Shown: in pieces, positions 31,594 through 41,805 of the stretch
How positions within the stretch are numbered: position 1 is the stretch's first letter
Layout of the letters: each line of letters starts with the position of its first letter
From: Acanthaster planci
Taxonomy: Eukaryota > Echinodermata > Asteroidea > Valvatida > Acanthasteridae
DNA: 64,000 nucleotides
Direction: 5' to 3'
Assembly (NCBI RefSeq): GCF_001949145.1
Contig: NW_019091401.1
Span: forward strand, 1,165,407 to 1,229,406
Made by a program: the position numbers and the translations under genes
Notes under the pieces: model-generated
Database searches by the model: none
What the model was told of the DNA's origin: nothing
What the model saw: only the letters and a program-made list of their open reading frames with translations

Positions 31594-32275
31594 GTGATGG
31601 CCCCAGAACGCAAGAGTACCCTATTTGATGGCAAGGAAGGCGAAATCCATAACTTTCTCACAAGCATAAAGAATAGGCCTACGTTTGAGTGCTATTCTAT
31701 TCCCGAGGACCAGAGGGGCCATTTCCTCCTGGACTATGTCAGTGGGGGACAGCGGGCAGAAGTGAAGGGCTTGCTCCAGGAAAAAAGGGTGTCACCAAAA
31801 TCTTGTCCTTCCTGCAAGAGTCTTACGATGAAAAAGCTTGCAATTGGGGAGTTACAGTGGCTCTTCTTGGAGAGGAAGCAACACCCGCGGGTTTTGCTGT
31901 GGAATTGGAGAAGCGCTTCCTTAGACTTACAAGGCGCAATGCGAAGCTCTAATCCTCTCCAAATTCTGCTCTAGCTGAACAGTTTTAGAGTTGGAAGACA
32001 ATTACCTGCGAAACACTTGCCGGGACTTGAACGAACGGGGATCGGTGACCTCTTTCCGAGACCCGCGGGAGTATGCCCTTAAAGCTGAAGGACAGGAGTT
32101 GGCAAGTAGCAAAGCAACTGCACCTGGAATGGCCTATCAAGTAGCTATCCAGACGAGTAATAGGTCAGTAATACAGGGAACATTACGAATGAGGATGTCC
32201 TGGGAGCTGTATGGGAGATCCTCAAATCGAACTCTACGGCCAAGAAGCCCCGACCACCGAATGAGAAGATAATTC
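31594..32275 (+). pseudogene. Ty3/gypsy retrotransposon, gag-like region (broken)
   Basis: The frame starts MAPERKSTLFDGKEGEIHNF and carries a capsid-like helical pattern: FLLDYVSGGQRAEVKGLLQE, then after a frameshift ILSFLQESYDEKACNWGVTV and FAVELEKRFLRLTRRNAKL, then YLRNTCRDLNERGSVTSF and a basic end. This is the usual architecture of a gypsy capsid that packages element RNA. The frame changes at about 31790, 31950 and 31990 inactivate it. No CCHC zinc knuckle or protease motif was seen before the jump to RNase H. Confidence 0.6.
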
Positions 32276-32660
32276 TTGGGGAGGCTGGTCGAACTGCCTT
32301 CAAGGACAAAATCAGTCGTCTGACCAAGGCTCCTCTCCTTTGCTGTGCGAATTTCTCGAAGCCATCCCGTTTGGAGACTGACGATAGTGGTACCGGTTTG
32401 GGGGCAGTGCTGTTTCAGGAGGAAGATGAAGGGAGGCAGAGCAGAGTGGCCGCTGCAGCACATTCAAGCTTGAGCTACTGGCTCTTAGGTAGGCGGTAAG
32501 GGAAGTCTTTAAAGACTACTTGTTGGGACACCAGTTCTCAATCGTAACCATTCACTACCCTCTTCTGCTCCTTGACAAGGCCCGCTTAGGTTGCACGGAG
32601 ATGAGATGGATTTTGCAGACGAGCGCCTACAACTATAACTGATTTTCTGTCGAGGCGAGC
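32276..32660 (+). pseudogene. Ty3/gypsy RNase H region (broken)
   Basis: The pattern KAPLLCCANFSKPSRLETDD-SGTGLGAVLFQ corresponds to the gypsy hallmark ADFxKPFxLxTDASxxGLGAVL, with Asp in place of the usual Ala in TDAS. LGCTEMRWILQTSAYNYN near 32588-32640 is the usual TGR...LxxYNF end of the RNase H. The reverse transcriptase palm that should come before it is absent: the sequence passes from gag-like code directly to RNase H. Confidence 0.7.
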
Positions 32661-33129
32661 CGAGTTCGGAAGTTGTGAAGGTACTCCGGCAGAGGACCCC
32701 TTGGACTGCAGTGCTCCTGTTTCAAGCTCGACAATTAGTGCTTCTCTAGATGGGCACCTGTCCCAAAAAATGTGCCAGTCGTGGTCCGTGACCACATATA
32801 TGCTTGTCGTTTGGGCGGTATCTCTTGCCTCCCTGGTCGTCCAGAGGAGCAAATAGCAGCTTTCCAGAACGACGACACCACCTTAAAATGTGTAATCCCT
32901 TGCGACGAGATAGGGGTGCCACCTACGCTGGGTGAGTGAGCAACCAATCCAAAGGAGGCATTGGCGTGAATGGAAGTGGTTATTCGTGCAAGATGGTAGT
33001 TTGCAGAGGAAAGCAGTCTCTGCAGCCACTCACCAAGTCTTGTTCAAACTGGTACTTCCTGCTGTTGTCTAAGAAGAGACTCTCGTTAGGTTCCATGATC
33101 TCTGGACCCAAACGAACCTTTCAACTCTT

Positions 33130-34275
33130 TTGGGATCGGGTTCACTGGCACAACATGGAAAAGCGTCCAAGGACTGATGCGCCAAATGCAAACGCTGTGA
33201 TACCACAAAGGCTCCTAATCGACAGACCCGGTCACCCTTTGGGACATTGGCAGCGATTGCTCTAGTGAAAGTCTTGGCAATGGATTATACCCTCTTAGAA
33301 GCCTCTACTAGTAGCCATGAGAATGTAATGGTAGTAACTGGGGTTTTCACTAAGTATATGTGGGCACTTACCACGAAGGACCAGAAGACACCAATCTTAG
33401 CCATGCAGGTTTTAGGTCTCCAACGTGTGCTTTCCATTGGGGTGCCCCCTCCGCCCACATTTCGACCGTGGGCGTAATTTCGAGTCACTAGTTATCTTGT
33501 CCGTGCCAGATGCACGGGATACAGCAGAGTCATACGACATCTTACCACCCGTCTGGTAATGGTCTGTGTGAAAGATATAATTGACCCCTGCATAATGTGC
33601 TCACCACTCTCCCGGAACAGAAGAAAACTGAGTGGCCTGAGTATCTACCCGTCCTGATCTATGCGTATAACAACACAAGACATGCGACAACAGGAGTAGA
33701 CCCATTTATCCTAATGTTTGGTAGAAATGGACGCTTCCCGCCAAGCACAGACGTAGGCGGAAAAGCCCAACATTCTGGTGACGTTAGAGATTACATGCGT
33801 CGCCATCTGTCGCACTTGCGAACGGCGAGACGGATTGCCAGGGTGAACAACGAGAATGCTGTCAAGCAAGAAAGGCTGTAAGAACGGTCAAGAAAGTATT
33901 AAAACGGCCCCTCGATGTTGGACAGCATGTCCTTCTCCGTTGTCGGACTTGTGCCAAGATTCAGCATTACTGGGAGGAGGACCCCTACTTAGTTGTCCGC
34001 TGTACCTTTCCTGACAGTCTATTCTGGGTTTAAGAACCATTCGGGCAAGGAGAAAGTTCTCAATCGTAGTGACCTTAAGCATTATCCTTGGTTGTCGGGA
34101 GTCAATAACATCAGTCTTCCGCAAGTGAGAGTGAAGATGACCCTCATTAGGGGAGGATTCCCTGCACCTGACGACTGGCCATATTCTGTATCAGTAGAGG
34201 TTACAGAAGCGCTGACCCAAACGACAGTTCCACCCACGAGGTGGCAGATGTCGGTATTTCTGGGAAGGTAGTCAG
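33130..34275 (+). pseudogene. Ty3/gypsy integrase and C-terminal region (broken)
   Basis: CxxC-type words near 33180 start the integrase zinc region. The catalytic core is clear: VLAMDYTLLEAS (first Asp), HENVMVVTGVFTKYMWAL, a frameshifted RGRNFES (second Asp region, about 33465-33485), HTTSYHPSGNGLCER-like words near 33535, then EWPEYLPVLIYAYNNTRH and DPFILMFGRNGRFP at 33630-33745. After that come QHVLLR, YWEEDPYLVVRCTFPDS near 33960-34015, and HRSDLKPYPW-like words near 34060-34095, the usual C-terminal fold. Stops and frameshifts are spread throughout, so it is inactive. Confidence 0.8.
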
Positions 34276-34324
34276 GCAGCCAGAGGAGTGAACCCTGTTT
34301 TGTTGGATATATAGATTTTTTTTT

Positions 34325-34645
34325 GCATATTCTGAGAAAGGAGGTCATACTTTTGAAGATTTTGAATGACGACACCTTGTCCCGGTAGGGCAATTTAAGA
34401 TATCAATTGTTTCTGTTGTTATCGATATATTATCGATATATACTGCGTTTGCACGATTAAAAAGAAACTTATACATGTGTTATGTTGTGGATATTCTGAG
34501 CAGTAAGGATGTTTTAAGAATTTAAATGATGAAACCCTGTCGGGGTGCGACAGTTTCAGATATCGAGTATTTCTCTTTTGGTCGATATTTTATCAATATA
34601 AATGTGTTTGCTCAGTTAAAAAAATACTCTTAGACTAACAAAATG
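34325..34645 (+). repeat. 164-bp direct repeat, two diverged units, at the gypsy 3' end
   Basis: GCATATTCTGAG at 34325 and GGATATTCTGAG at 34489 start two units that share, in order, GAATTT-type words, a (C)CTTGTC/CCTGTC GGG block, AGATATC, TTTCT, ATCGATAT-rich stretches and a GTTAAAAA end. Only the element tail has this duplication. It may be the 3' UTR or part of a decayed LTR. Confidence 0.65.
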
Positions 34646-34815
34646 TTTATAAAAAATATCCCATCAGTATATGTCAAAATAAATAAGGAACAAAAGCCTT
34701 AAAATGTTGACCTGTGGTGAGGTACAGTAAGGGTTGGCATTAAACCACAAAACTGAAGTGAGAGTTCCCTATGTTGTCATTTTCAGTCCAATTTCTCAGA
34801 AAAGACATTGTAGGA
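34646..34815. other. No gene seen
   Basis: AT-rich spacer between the gypsy tail and the MITE. The short target-like word TTGTAGGA precedes the MITE. Confidence 0.4.
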
Positions 34816-35024
34816 CAGTAACGGAGCCACGGATGGCCCCCCCCCACAAATTCCCCGTGCCCCCCCCCCAGATGCACCCCCACTGAAAAAAAGGACGAAN
34901 TATTGAACAAGGCTAACAAAAACTTGCCCGAAAAAGCCACACAACTGAAAGCTGGTGCCCCCCATAAGAAGCTGGTGCCTCTTTTGCCCCCCCCCCCACT
35001 AATAAAATCCTAGCTACGCCACTG
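34816..35024. mobile_element. hAT-like MITE with C-tracts
   Basis: The left end CAGTAACGGAGCCACGGAT and the reverse complement of the right end (CAGTGGCGTAGCTAGGATT) match at most positions, the common CAGTGGCGTAGC-type hAT end. Flanking 8-mers TTGTAGGA (34808-34815) and CATTAGGA (35025-35032) agree at 5 of 8 bases, which suggests a decayed target-site duplication. The interior holds CCCCCCC tracts near both ends. One ambiguous base (N) lies at 34900. Confidence 0.75.
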
Positions 35025-35387
35025 CATTAGGACTATATTAGGAGAATGGCTTCAAAACGAGATAATCGGTGGAATAAGACATATACACTTACATATCTAT
35101 CAGATTTAAAGAAAGAGTGCGAGTTGGCAGCTGGGCGGTAGGTTGACAGAAATAAATGGCAGTCATTGAGCCACGGAAACCATGATCTGAGCGTCTCCTC
35201 TCCACTGGAACCTGCCTGCCTGTGTTCCTCCCCCCCCCTTCCGCTGCTAATCACTGCCATAGCCAGAACTAGCGAACGGGCTCCCATTCACCAATTCGTT
35301 GACCCACACCATTTCCTCTGATCTTGTTTCGGCCCCACCTTTAATTTCCACCTCCCTTGTACTTGCCTCCACCCCGTCCGGAGGAGG
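35025..35387. other. No gene seen
   Basis: AT- and C-rich sequence with no convincing frame. Confidence 0.4.
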
Positions 35388-35440
35388 GTTTCCATACAAA
35401 AGAATATCCTGGTTTCCAAGAAAGCTTGGTTTCCAACAAT
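35388..35440 (-). repeat. GGAAACC-type repeat, inverted copy of 18087-18145
   Basis: On the minus strand it reads TTGGAAACCAAGCTTT, a CTTGGAAACCAGGATATTCT-type stretch and a third GGAAAC word, in the same order as at 18087. Confidence 0.6.
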
Positions 35441-36235
35441 TGAAATTTTGTTTTGGAGAATGAATTTTCCACGGTCTGACAAGGGGTGGAACCACCTGGT
35501 CATAATTATGTGCCTTAATTTTTATTTTTATGTTAATAATAATAGCCAAAGGTTGATGTTGTCGACATTTCAGAACTGAAATTTGATATAATTTTGGAGA
35601 TTTTTGTTTCTGTAATAAATCAAAAAGCGTCCAGTACATGGCAACAAGATAGTGAGCACAGTTTCCTCATATACCGTGTCTCACCGTAGTAACAGTCTTC
35701 GATCCTCCAACAGGTGAAGGACTGAGGATGGGTAAGGTTAATGAACAAAATGTATTAATAGTTTTAACAAAGCCTCATGTGAGAGAAGATTGGAAATATA
35801 AATGTTTACACTACTCCCACGCAAAGTTGTCGCAAGAGGGGGTACTGCAAGTACTACCATTACGGTAGCTCTGGAGCACAGCTGTTACACTTCACAAGGG
35901 TCTGCAGAGAAACCTGTAAAACAGATTGTCAACTTAAGAAAGTGATGCAGACTTACATGAGTATCCATTATGACACGAGATAATGACGTTATACATGAAC
36001 ATAAATAATATAGGAATAAAAATCCAGGAGTAAGGGAAACATCAGATACAGATACCCCCTAATTTTTATATCCAACCCATTAAGCAATTCCAGTAAACCA
36101 AAGAGGACACATTATTGACCTCCTTGCTTCGTATCTGGTTCGTAAGTTTAAGCATAGAAAAACCATTTACAACACGTGCACGACGAAAAAACCGTCTTTT
36201 CACTACCTTAAAGCACGTGAAAGAACTCTTGTCGG
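35441..36235. other. No gene seen
   Basis: AT-rich sequence left of the tRNA-like fragment. Confidence 0.35.
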
Positions 36236-36310
36236 CAAGCTGCCACAATGGTCTAGTAGATAACGAGTTGGACTATAGATTTTACTGTCCTGAGTTCGAT
36301 TCCCTTTGAA
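36236..36310 (+). repeat. tRNA-like fragment, probable SINE head
   Basis: A-box-like TGGTCTAGTAGATAACG and B-box-like GAGTTCGATTCCC lie in tRNA spacing. The T-stem and acceptor do not pair, so it is not an intact tRNA gene. A tRNA-derived SINE head is the best explanation. Confidence 0.5.
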
Positions 36311-36544
36311 ACTGCTTTTTCCCATTCTGTTTTTCTTCACCAAGTATTTTGTTCAATCCTTAGTTATGTACCTAGGCCCTATCTCATTGAAGATTAAAGT
36401 TCATACATAATTGCCAGGGACTCAGTACTGTAGCTCACTACTTTTATGTTCACTTTCCCTTGTCAATGCAACCTACCAGTTCAAGTCTAACAAGGGAGGA
36501 CTACTTGAGAGGGAGAGCTTATCTACCACTAATAATCAACGGAC

Positions 36545-36676
36545 TGTTGTATGTGAAGACCCATATTCAGTACTGCCATGTTGAGACAGACTAAAACTAC
36601 CATCAACCAGGGAATCCTGTCCTGTTATGATTATTGTATGAGTTGGATAGCCTGATCCCAGGATAACAGTCCTACA
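36545..36676 (+). repeat. 5' LTR of the BEL/Pao element
   Basis: Starts TGTTGTATGTGAA and ends CAGTCCTACA. It matches the 3' copy at 41066-41191 along its whole length, with small indels (shared CCATATTCAGT, TGCCATGTTGAGACAG, GGGAATCCTGTCCTG, CCAGGATAACAGTCCTACA). The 132-bp length is short for a BEL/Pao LTR. TG...CA ends fit retroviral integration. Confidence 0.85.
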
Positions 36677-36681
36677 GAAAA

Positions 36682-36700
36682 TGGTCCTTTGAGCCGGATT
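36682..36700 (+). other. Primer-binding site, tRNA-Tyr type
   Basis: TGGTCCTTTGAGCCGGATT follows the LTR after 5 bases. It is complementary at 18 of 19 positions to the 3' end of animal tRNA-Tyr (...AATCCGGCTCGAAGGACCA). Reverse transcription would have been primed here. Confidence 0.65.
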
Positions 36701-37320
36701 GAGATCGGCTATCTTCACCCCCTGAACCCTGATTCTGTGCAGCATTCGCTGACAAGCATTGAAGGGCTGAATACTAGGCATGACCTACACCGACTGATAC
36801 ACACATCACCAGTCACATGTGATTCAACCGTGACTGTTGTTATGTCAGACACTCTGGCACCAGTGGCAGTAAATCGTCCAACCAGAATTAAGCATTATCC
36901 TGCCTATCTGGTGCAGGACACTGAGTTCACTCTTCCCAAGAGCCTCCAGCATGGAAATGGAACTGGTAGCGCCCAGCGACCCATGGATACAACCAGGCCT
37001 CCTTCAGTGTGCAGTCAGAGGACTCGAGCTTAAGCCAGTTCTACCAGATCCCAGGTAGCAAGACGGTTGGCGGAGAAGGGGTCTCTGGAGAAAGCACAAG
37101 AATTGAAGAGAGCTGCGTTGGAGGAGAGTGCCCCAATCTGGTTCCAAGCGGAGCAGAGGCAAATTGAGATTGATTCGAACTAGCAGCAGTCTATAATTCA
37201 GCTTGAAAAGGACAGATTGCAGCATGAACTGTCAATTACAGAAGATATTGAACAAAGAGAGCTAAGTATTAACTTAGAGGGTCCAGATGAATATGTTCAG
37301 AGTATGGGTGAATAAATCAT
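36700..37320 (+). pseudogene. BEL/Pao gag-like region (broken)
   Basis: Frames at 36689-37033 and then RRLAEKGSLEKAQELKRAALE and RQIEIDS(stop) near 37060-37180 give a charged helical pattern with many Glu, Lys and Gln, usual in the N-terminal part of BEL gag. Stops and frame changes are frequent, and the body of gag with its zinc knuckles is not clearly seen. The assignment rests on position between the primer site and the pol region. Confidence 0.4.
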
Positions 37321-37580
37321 ACAAATTTGTACCTGTAGGTTCTGTTGCAGAAGCAAGTCCAATTGCAATGTCCATGCCTGCTCAACCGTCGCGGCCATTG
37401 CAGCCATTGTCCTCGTTGTAGCCCTTGTAGTCCCAGCCGTGGCAGACGTTACAGCCTAATGCGGCTACGCTAATGCACCTGCGCACTTGTGATGGGCGGC
37501 AGGTGTTAGCTGTGTAACTGTGTTAACTCCGCTAAAATTAAACCCAACCTTGATTTAAGGGTTGGTGATGAGGGCTCTGT
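37321..37580 (+). other. Spacer within the BEL/Pao element
   Basis: Short CTGTAGCCCTTGTAG-like words and no clear frame; probably eroded gag or protease leader. Confidence 0.35.
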
Positions 37581-39118
37581 TCTATGGTCTGTTGTCAGGC
37601 CAAATCCCAAACTGGATTACAGTCGAAATGTCTGGATTAAGGTTGTACCCCTGACAGTCTATGGTCCAGCTGGAAAGCTTGACACCTATGGAGTTCTCGA
37701 TGAGTGTGCAGCACGCACCATGATACTCCATGAAGCCGTTGACACACTCAAGCTGCAAGGCCAGGACGAGACTCTTCGTGTTGAGACAGCGATGGGAGAC
37801 ATGACTGGCATGGCAAATGTGTAAATTTTGCTGTTTCAGCCACATGGGATCGTGCCCAGAAATACAACATCGACTGTGCCTTTTCTGCCTCAGATGTGCA
37901 AATGATTGACTACAGTATCTCGGCCGAGAAACGTGGGTTTGCCCTCTGAAATTCGTACAGGTCTCAAGGTCAGCTCCCCTGTTGCAGTCAAAACTCTGTT
38001 CGGTTGGACTGTTCAGGACAAGCAGGGACCACAGCAACATGGCAAGGCAACTTCCAGTAAAAACATATTATTGACATTGTTCACTCAACCCGAAATGCGC
38101 CTGCATCTAATGATGAAGTTCACGTCAATGAGAAGGATGCAACTCGCTCCAAAAACGACAAACTAGCGATCCGTACCTTGGAAGAGATGTCCAAACGGGT
38201 TGAGGTAGACGGAATACGCAGGATGGAGACTCCGTTGTTGTGGAAGCCATGTCACTTGCGACCCTCAAGTACTCCACAAGCTGTAAAGGCTCTGGCCTAC
38301 TCCAACAAGAGAAAGATCGACTGTGATCCAGAAATAACAGAGTTTTGTCAGACCCACATACAGAAGCTGAAGGATTAGGGTTTGATTAAAGTTCTTGGCC
38401 CAGCAGATAAGTTGACAACAGAACAACAACGAGGCTGGTATATACCTTGCCAAGTAGTCCACAGCAGTGGAAAGTATAGACTTGTGTTTAACCGTTCGTT
38501 CGAGTTTTGTGGTCAGAATCTGAACTAAGAGCTACTCGCCGCTCTTGAACTTCACTGGGACCGTAACATCGATGAGCTGTTCCATCCTGCCAAGGCTCGA
38601 TTAGGGTCTACTCACCAAGCGCACAGCGCTGAGGGTCTTACAAGCCAATTTGAGCCTCTTGAAGACATTGCGCCATTCACCGCTAGGGCCAAACTGATCC
38701 TTCAAGAACTCTGGAAGGACAAGCTGGATTGGGATGTCCAGTATCTAATCTTGATATCAAAGGCAGGTGGGAAGAGTGGTGGTCGGAGTTGGATCAGATT
38801 CCAGGAGTTCATTTCAGACGCTGCTACACACCACCGCAGGAAGATAGTGCAAGTGTCAAAAGAACCCTACATGTCTTTTTGTGATGCCTCTGAAAGATTG
38901 TACGGGCGGTAGCTTATCTTTGTTAGACAATCAAGGAGGTATCCACTTAAGTTTTGTCCTTGCCAAATGTCGGGTGGCCCCGAGGCGCCTTCTGTCAGTG
39001 CCCTGCCTGGAATTAATGGCCGCACTCTTTGGTTCTCAGCTTACCCAAGTCGTCCTCAAGGTACTGACAATCAAAATCGAATATACACTATGTGGAGTGA
39101 CTCCACAACAGTTCTGAC
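37581..39118 (+). pseudogene. BEL/Pao protease, reverse transcriptase (partial) and RNase H
   Basis: The start resembles a retroviral-type aspartic protease region (VPLTVYGPAGKLDTYGVLDE near 37647, with the active DSG reduced to DEC). A linker ending VKTLFGWTVQDK lies near 37985-38020, where BEL elements have VRTPLGWTLxG. The reverse transcriptase N-terminus follows (WYIPCQVVHSSGKYRLVFNRS near 38440-38495). Then, at 38660-38720, comes the connection segment APFTARAKLILQELWKDKLD. The palm domain with its YxDD site, normally between these two parts, is missing. RNase H pieces appear later: MSFCDASERLYGR near 38874-38910, then words resembling RVAPLK...RLEL (38970-39030), then MWSDSTTVLTW near 39090. 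Multiple frameshifts. Confidence 0.7.
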
Positions 39119-40515
39119 ATGGAAGACATGGAAGAGAAAACAGAGGATACTCTCACTCCTGATCAAGTACGTGAAGCCGAAATCCAGATTCTCCGCCGTG
39201 CTCAACTCGATAGCTTCAAGGCTGAAGTCTCTGCACTCTCCAGCGGGAAGGAGCTTCCACGGAACAGTCATCTTCTGGAACTATCTCCCGAATTTGATGA
39301 CACAACACAACTGATGAGAGTTGGTGGCCGCCTCAGGAAATTGCAGCAGTCTGAGGTTAACACTCTAGAACCTCACCCTGTAGTCCTGGATTCGCATCAC
39401 ATGGTCACTAAACTCCTTATCAAGGATGCAGACTGTCACTTCAACCGCCAGGCAGGAACTGGACAGGTCTTTGCCCATCTTCGTCGCAAATTCTGGATTG
39501 TGAAAGGGCGTAGCTCTGTCAAAGGTGTCCTTCGGGCGTGTAATGACTGCAGACGAAGGCGGAAGAAACATGAAGTTCCCCGTTCCCCTGAATCACGTCT
39601 CCGACTCCACAAACCACCCTTTTATTCTACGGGGATGGATTGTTTTGGCCCGGTTAATGTGAAGATTGGTCGACGACAAGAGAAACGGTGGGGACTACTC
39701 TTTGAGTGTATGACCACTTGAGCTGTCCACCTGGATATTGTACAATACATGGATGCAGATCACTTTCTCATGACGTTTCGGCGATTTGTATCCCGTAGGG
39801 GAGTTCCATATGAAGCGTATAGTGACTGTCGAACAAACCGTTGTTGGGGGTCACTCGGAGATACAGGAGGCCTTGAAGAGGATGGAACCTGACCTGGTAA
39901 AGCGACTTGCCGAGTATAAAGTTGTGTTTCACTTCAATCTCCCAATGCACCTCATTTTGGTGGGCTCTGGGGGCGTGAGGTGAGGTCAGTTAAAGGGGCA
40001 CTCAAAACTGCGATCGGTAACTGTGTTGTACCAGAGCCAGTCCTACGAACTGTGTTGGCTGAAGCTGAAGGCATCATGAATTCTAAACCCCTAGGGTATG
40101 CCTCGTCCGAAATCGCAGATGTCGATCCCATTACCCCAAACATTCCCCTGATGGGGTGGTGAGATCCTGCTTTACCTATGGTGGTTTATGATGAAGCAGA
40201 GTTGAAGGGTAGTCGAAGTTGGCAACATAGCCAGGTCTTGGCTGATAAGTTCTGGCGCCAATTTACAAAGTCATATTTACCTACCCAGCAAATACGCCAG
40301 AAGTGGCAGCGAGAGGTAGACAATGTGGCAATTGGGGATGTTGTTTTGGTTTCTGACCCTCAGTTAACCCGCTCCCAGTGACCAGTTGGTAGAGTGTCAG
40401 AGATTTTTCACAGTAGTGACAAAATTGTCAGAGCAGTGACAGTTAAGGTAAGTAGTAATACCCGACTGGTGAAACTTGCAAGGTATGATGAAGAGGATGT
40501 TCCAGATGTGTAAAA
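39119..40515 (+). pseudogene. BEL/Pao integrase (broken)
   Basis: An open frame of 200 codons at 39119-39721 starts the region. It shows LMRVGGRLRKLQ, HHMVTKLLIKDA and ACNDCRRRR (zinc region with its CxxC), and STGMDCFGPVNV around the first catalytic Asp. A stop at 39719 precedes AVHLDIVQYMDADHFLMTFRRF and a damaged second-Asp region (SDCRTN, where SDNGTNF is usual). APHFGGLWGREVRSVKGALK follows near 39940-40010; the family has GGxWE at the third acidic site and here it is WG. The C-terminal fold QLADKFWRQFTKSYLP-like and IGDVVLVSD at 40230-40370 comes last. Inactive by stops and substitutions. Confidence 0.8.
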
Positions 40516-41065
40516 GGTACAGCTGCCCCCTTCAGAGTTTCCAGTTTGACCGTTCCTAGTTCAGGTTTAGGTTTGTTGTTTGACTTGTGTTAGTTATAAA
40601 CGTATGACCTTTTTGGATGTTCAAATTTCACTTGATATTTGGGGGCAGCTGTTGCGACTGTACATCACATTATGGCAGAGGGCGCACTTCATGTATGGCA
40701 GAGGGTGTGCTTTGCGTGCGCGATGCAGCCCAACGTGGCGCGGTAGCAGGCCGATTTGTATCGATTGCAATCACGTCAGCGAACTGCACCGAATCGCAGG
40801 ACTTTTCAGGGTTCAAAAACATAATTAAATTTCAAGTGGCAACCCTCAACTTTCTCCGGCACTTAGGACCATTTTTCAACCGTAGTTTTTAGCTTTTCTG
40901 CCCTCATATGAAAGCTCAAAGACCAAGGGAGTTGATCCTGGCAACGATTTACACAATGTCACCATTTTGGAGGCCTCTCCTTTTTCAAAAGATACTGTGG
41001 GGGGCACTTTTAATGCTAGTGAGCTGGTCAAAATTCTCACTTGAATTAGTGGTCTGCACCCTTTA
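40516..41065 (+). other. BEL/Pao 3' untranslated part
   Basis: Non-coding sequence between the integrase and the 3' LTR. I see no polypurine tract with confidence. Confidence 0.4.
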
Positions 41066-41191
41066 TGTTGTATGTGAAAACCCATATTCAGTGCTGCCAT
41101 GTTGAGACAGCTACAATCAACAAGGGAATCCTGTCCTGTTTATGATAATTGTATGAAATGGATAGCCTGAGCCCAGGATAACAGTCCTACA
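41066..41191 (+). repeat. 3' LTR of the BEL/Pao element
   Basis: Starts TGTTGTATGTGAA, ends CAGTCCTACA, 126 bp, the partner of the LTR at 36545. The copies differ by a handful of substitutions and indels. The 5-base flanks (CGGAC on the left and CAGAG on the right) do not match, so no target-site duplication is visible. Confidence 0.85.
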
Positions 41192-41366
41192 CAGAGGGAT
41201 TTTTTGATGCAACCAGAAATAAAACTACTGCACGCACGGCAGCGAGGCCGGGATACTCACTGCTATGACGTCACCTGGTCGCGTACCATTTCTATTTCTC
41301 AGACGCGAGGTGGAATCGGCCAATGATGCACTCCGATTTGCTCATGAATATTTATGAGGTGTAGTA

Positions 41367-41805
41367 ATGGTGGTGCGTTCNNNNNNNNNNNNNNNNNNNN
41401 NNNNNNNNNNNNNNNNNNNNNNNNNNNNNNNNNNNNNNNNNNNNNNNNNNNNNNNNNNNNNNNNNNNNNNNNNNNNNNNNNNNNNNNNNNNNNNNNNNNN
41501 NNNNNNNNNNNNNNNNNNNNNNNNNNNNNNNNNNNNNNNNNNNNNNNNNNNNNNNNNNNNNNNNNNNNNNNNNNNNNNNNNNNNNNNNNNNNNNNNNNNN
41601 NNNNNNNNNNNNNNNNNNNNNNNNNNNNNNNNNNNNNNNNNNNNNNNNNNNNNNNNNNNNNNNNNNNNGATGGAACGAGGCGGGGACTTGACCTTTGTCC
41701 CAGAATGCCTTGGAAAACACACTGCAACGTTCGATAAGCCTCATTTTGAGGCTTCCCTTGAGTGTAACACTGGTGTGTTCATGGAAGCTAATCGAACGCA
41801 CCCAT
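41367..41805. mobile_element. Inverted-end element spanning the assembly gap
   Basis: ATGGTGGTGCGTTC lies just left of the gap. GAACGCACCCAT at 41794-41805 is its near-exact inverse (reverse complement ATGGGTGCGTTC). The left arm is cut off by the gap. The right side reads, inverted, GTGCGTTCGATTAGCTTCC. A repeat with such ends would explain why assembly failed here. Confidence 0.45.
41381..41668. other. Assembly gap (288 N)
   Basis: Unknown bases. Any translation across it is meaningless. Confidence 0.99.

Noticed and set aside
36236-36310. Possible functional tRNA gene
   Set aside because: A- and B-box-like words are present, but the T-stem and acceptor do not pair; a SINE head is more likely.
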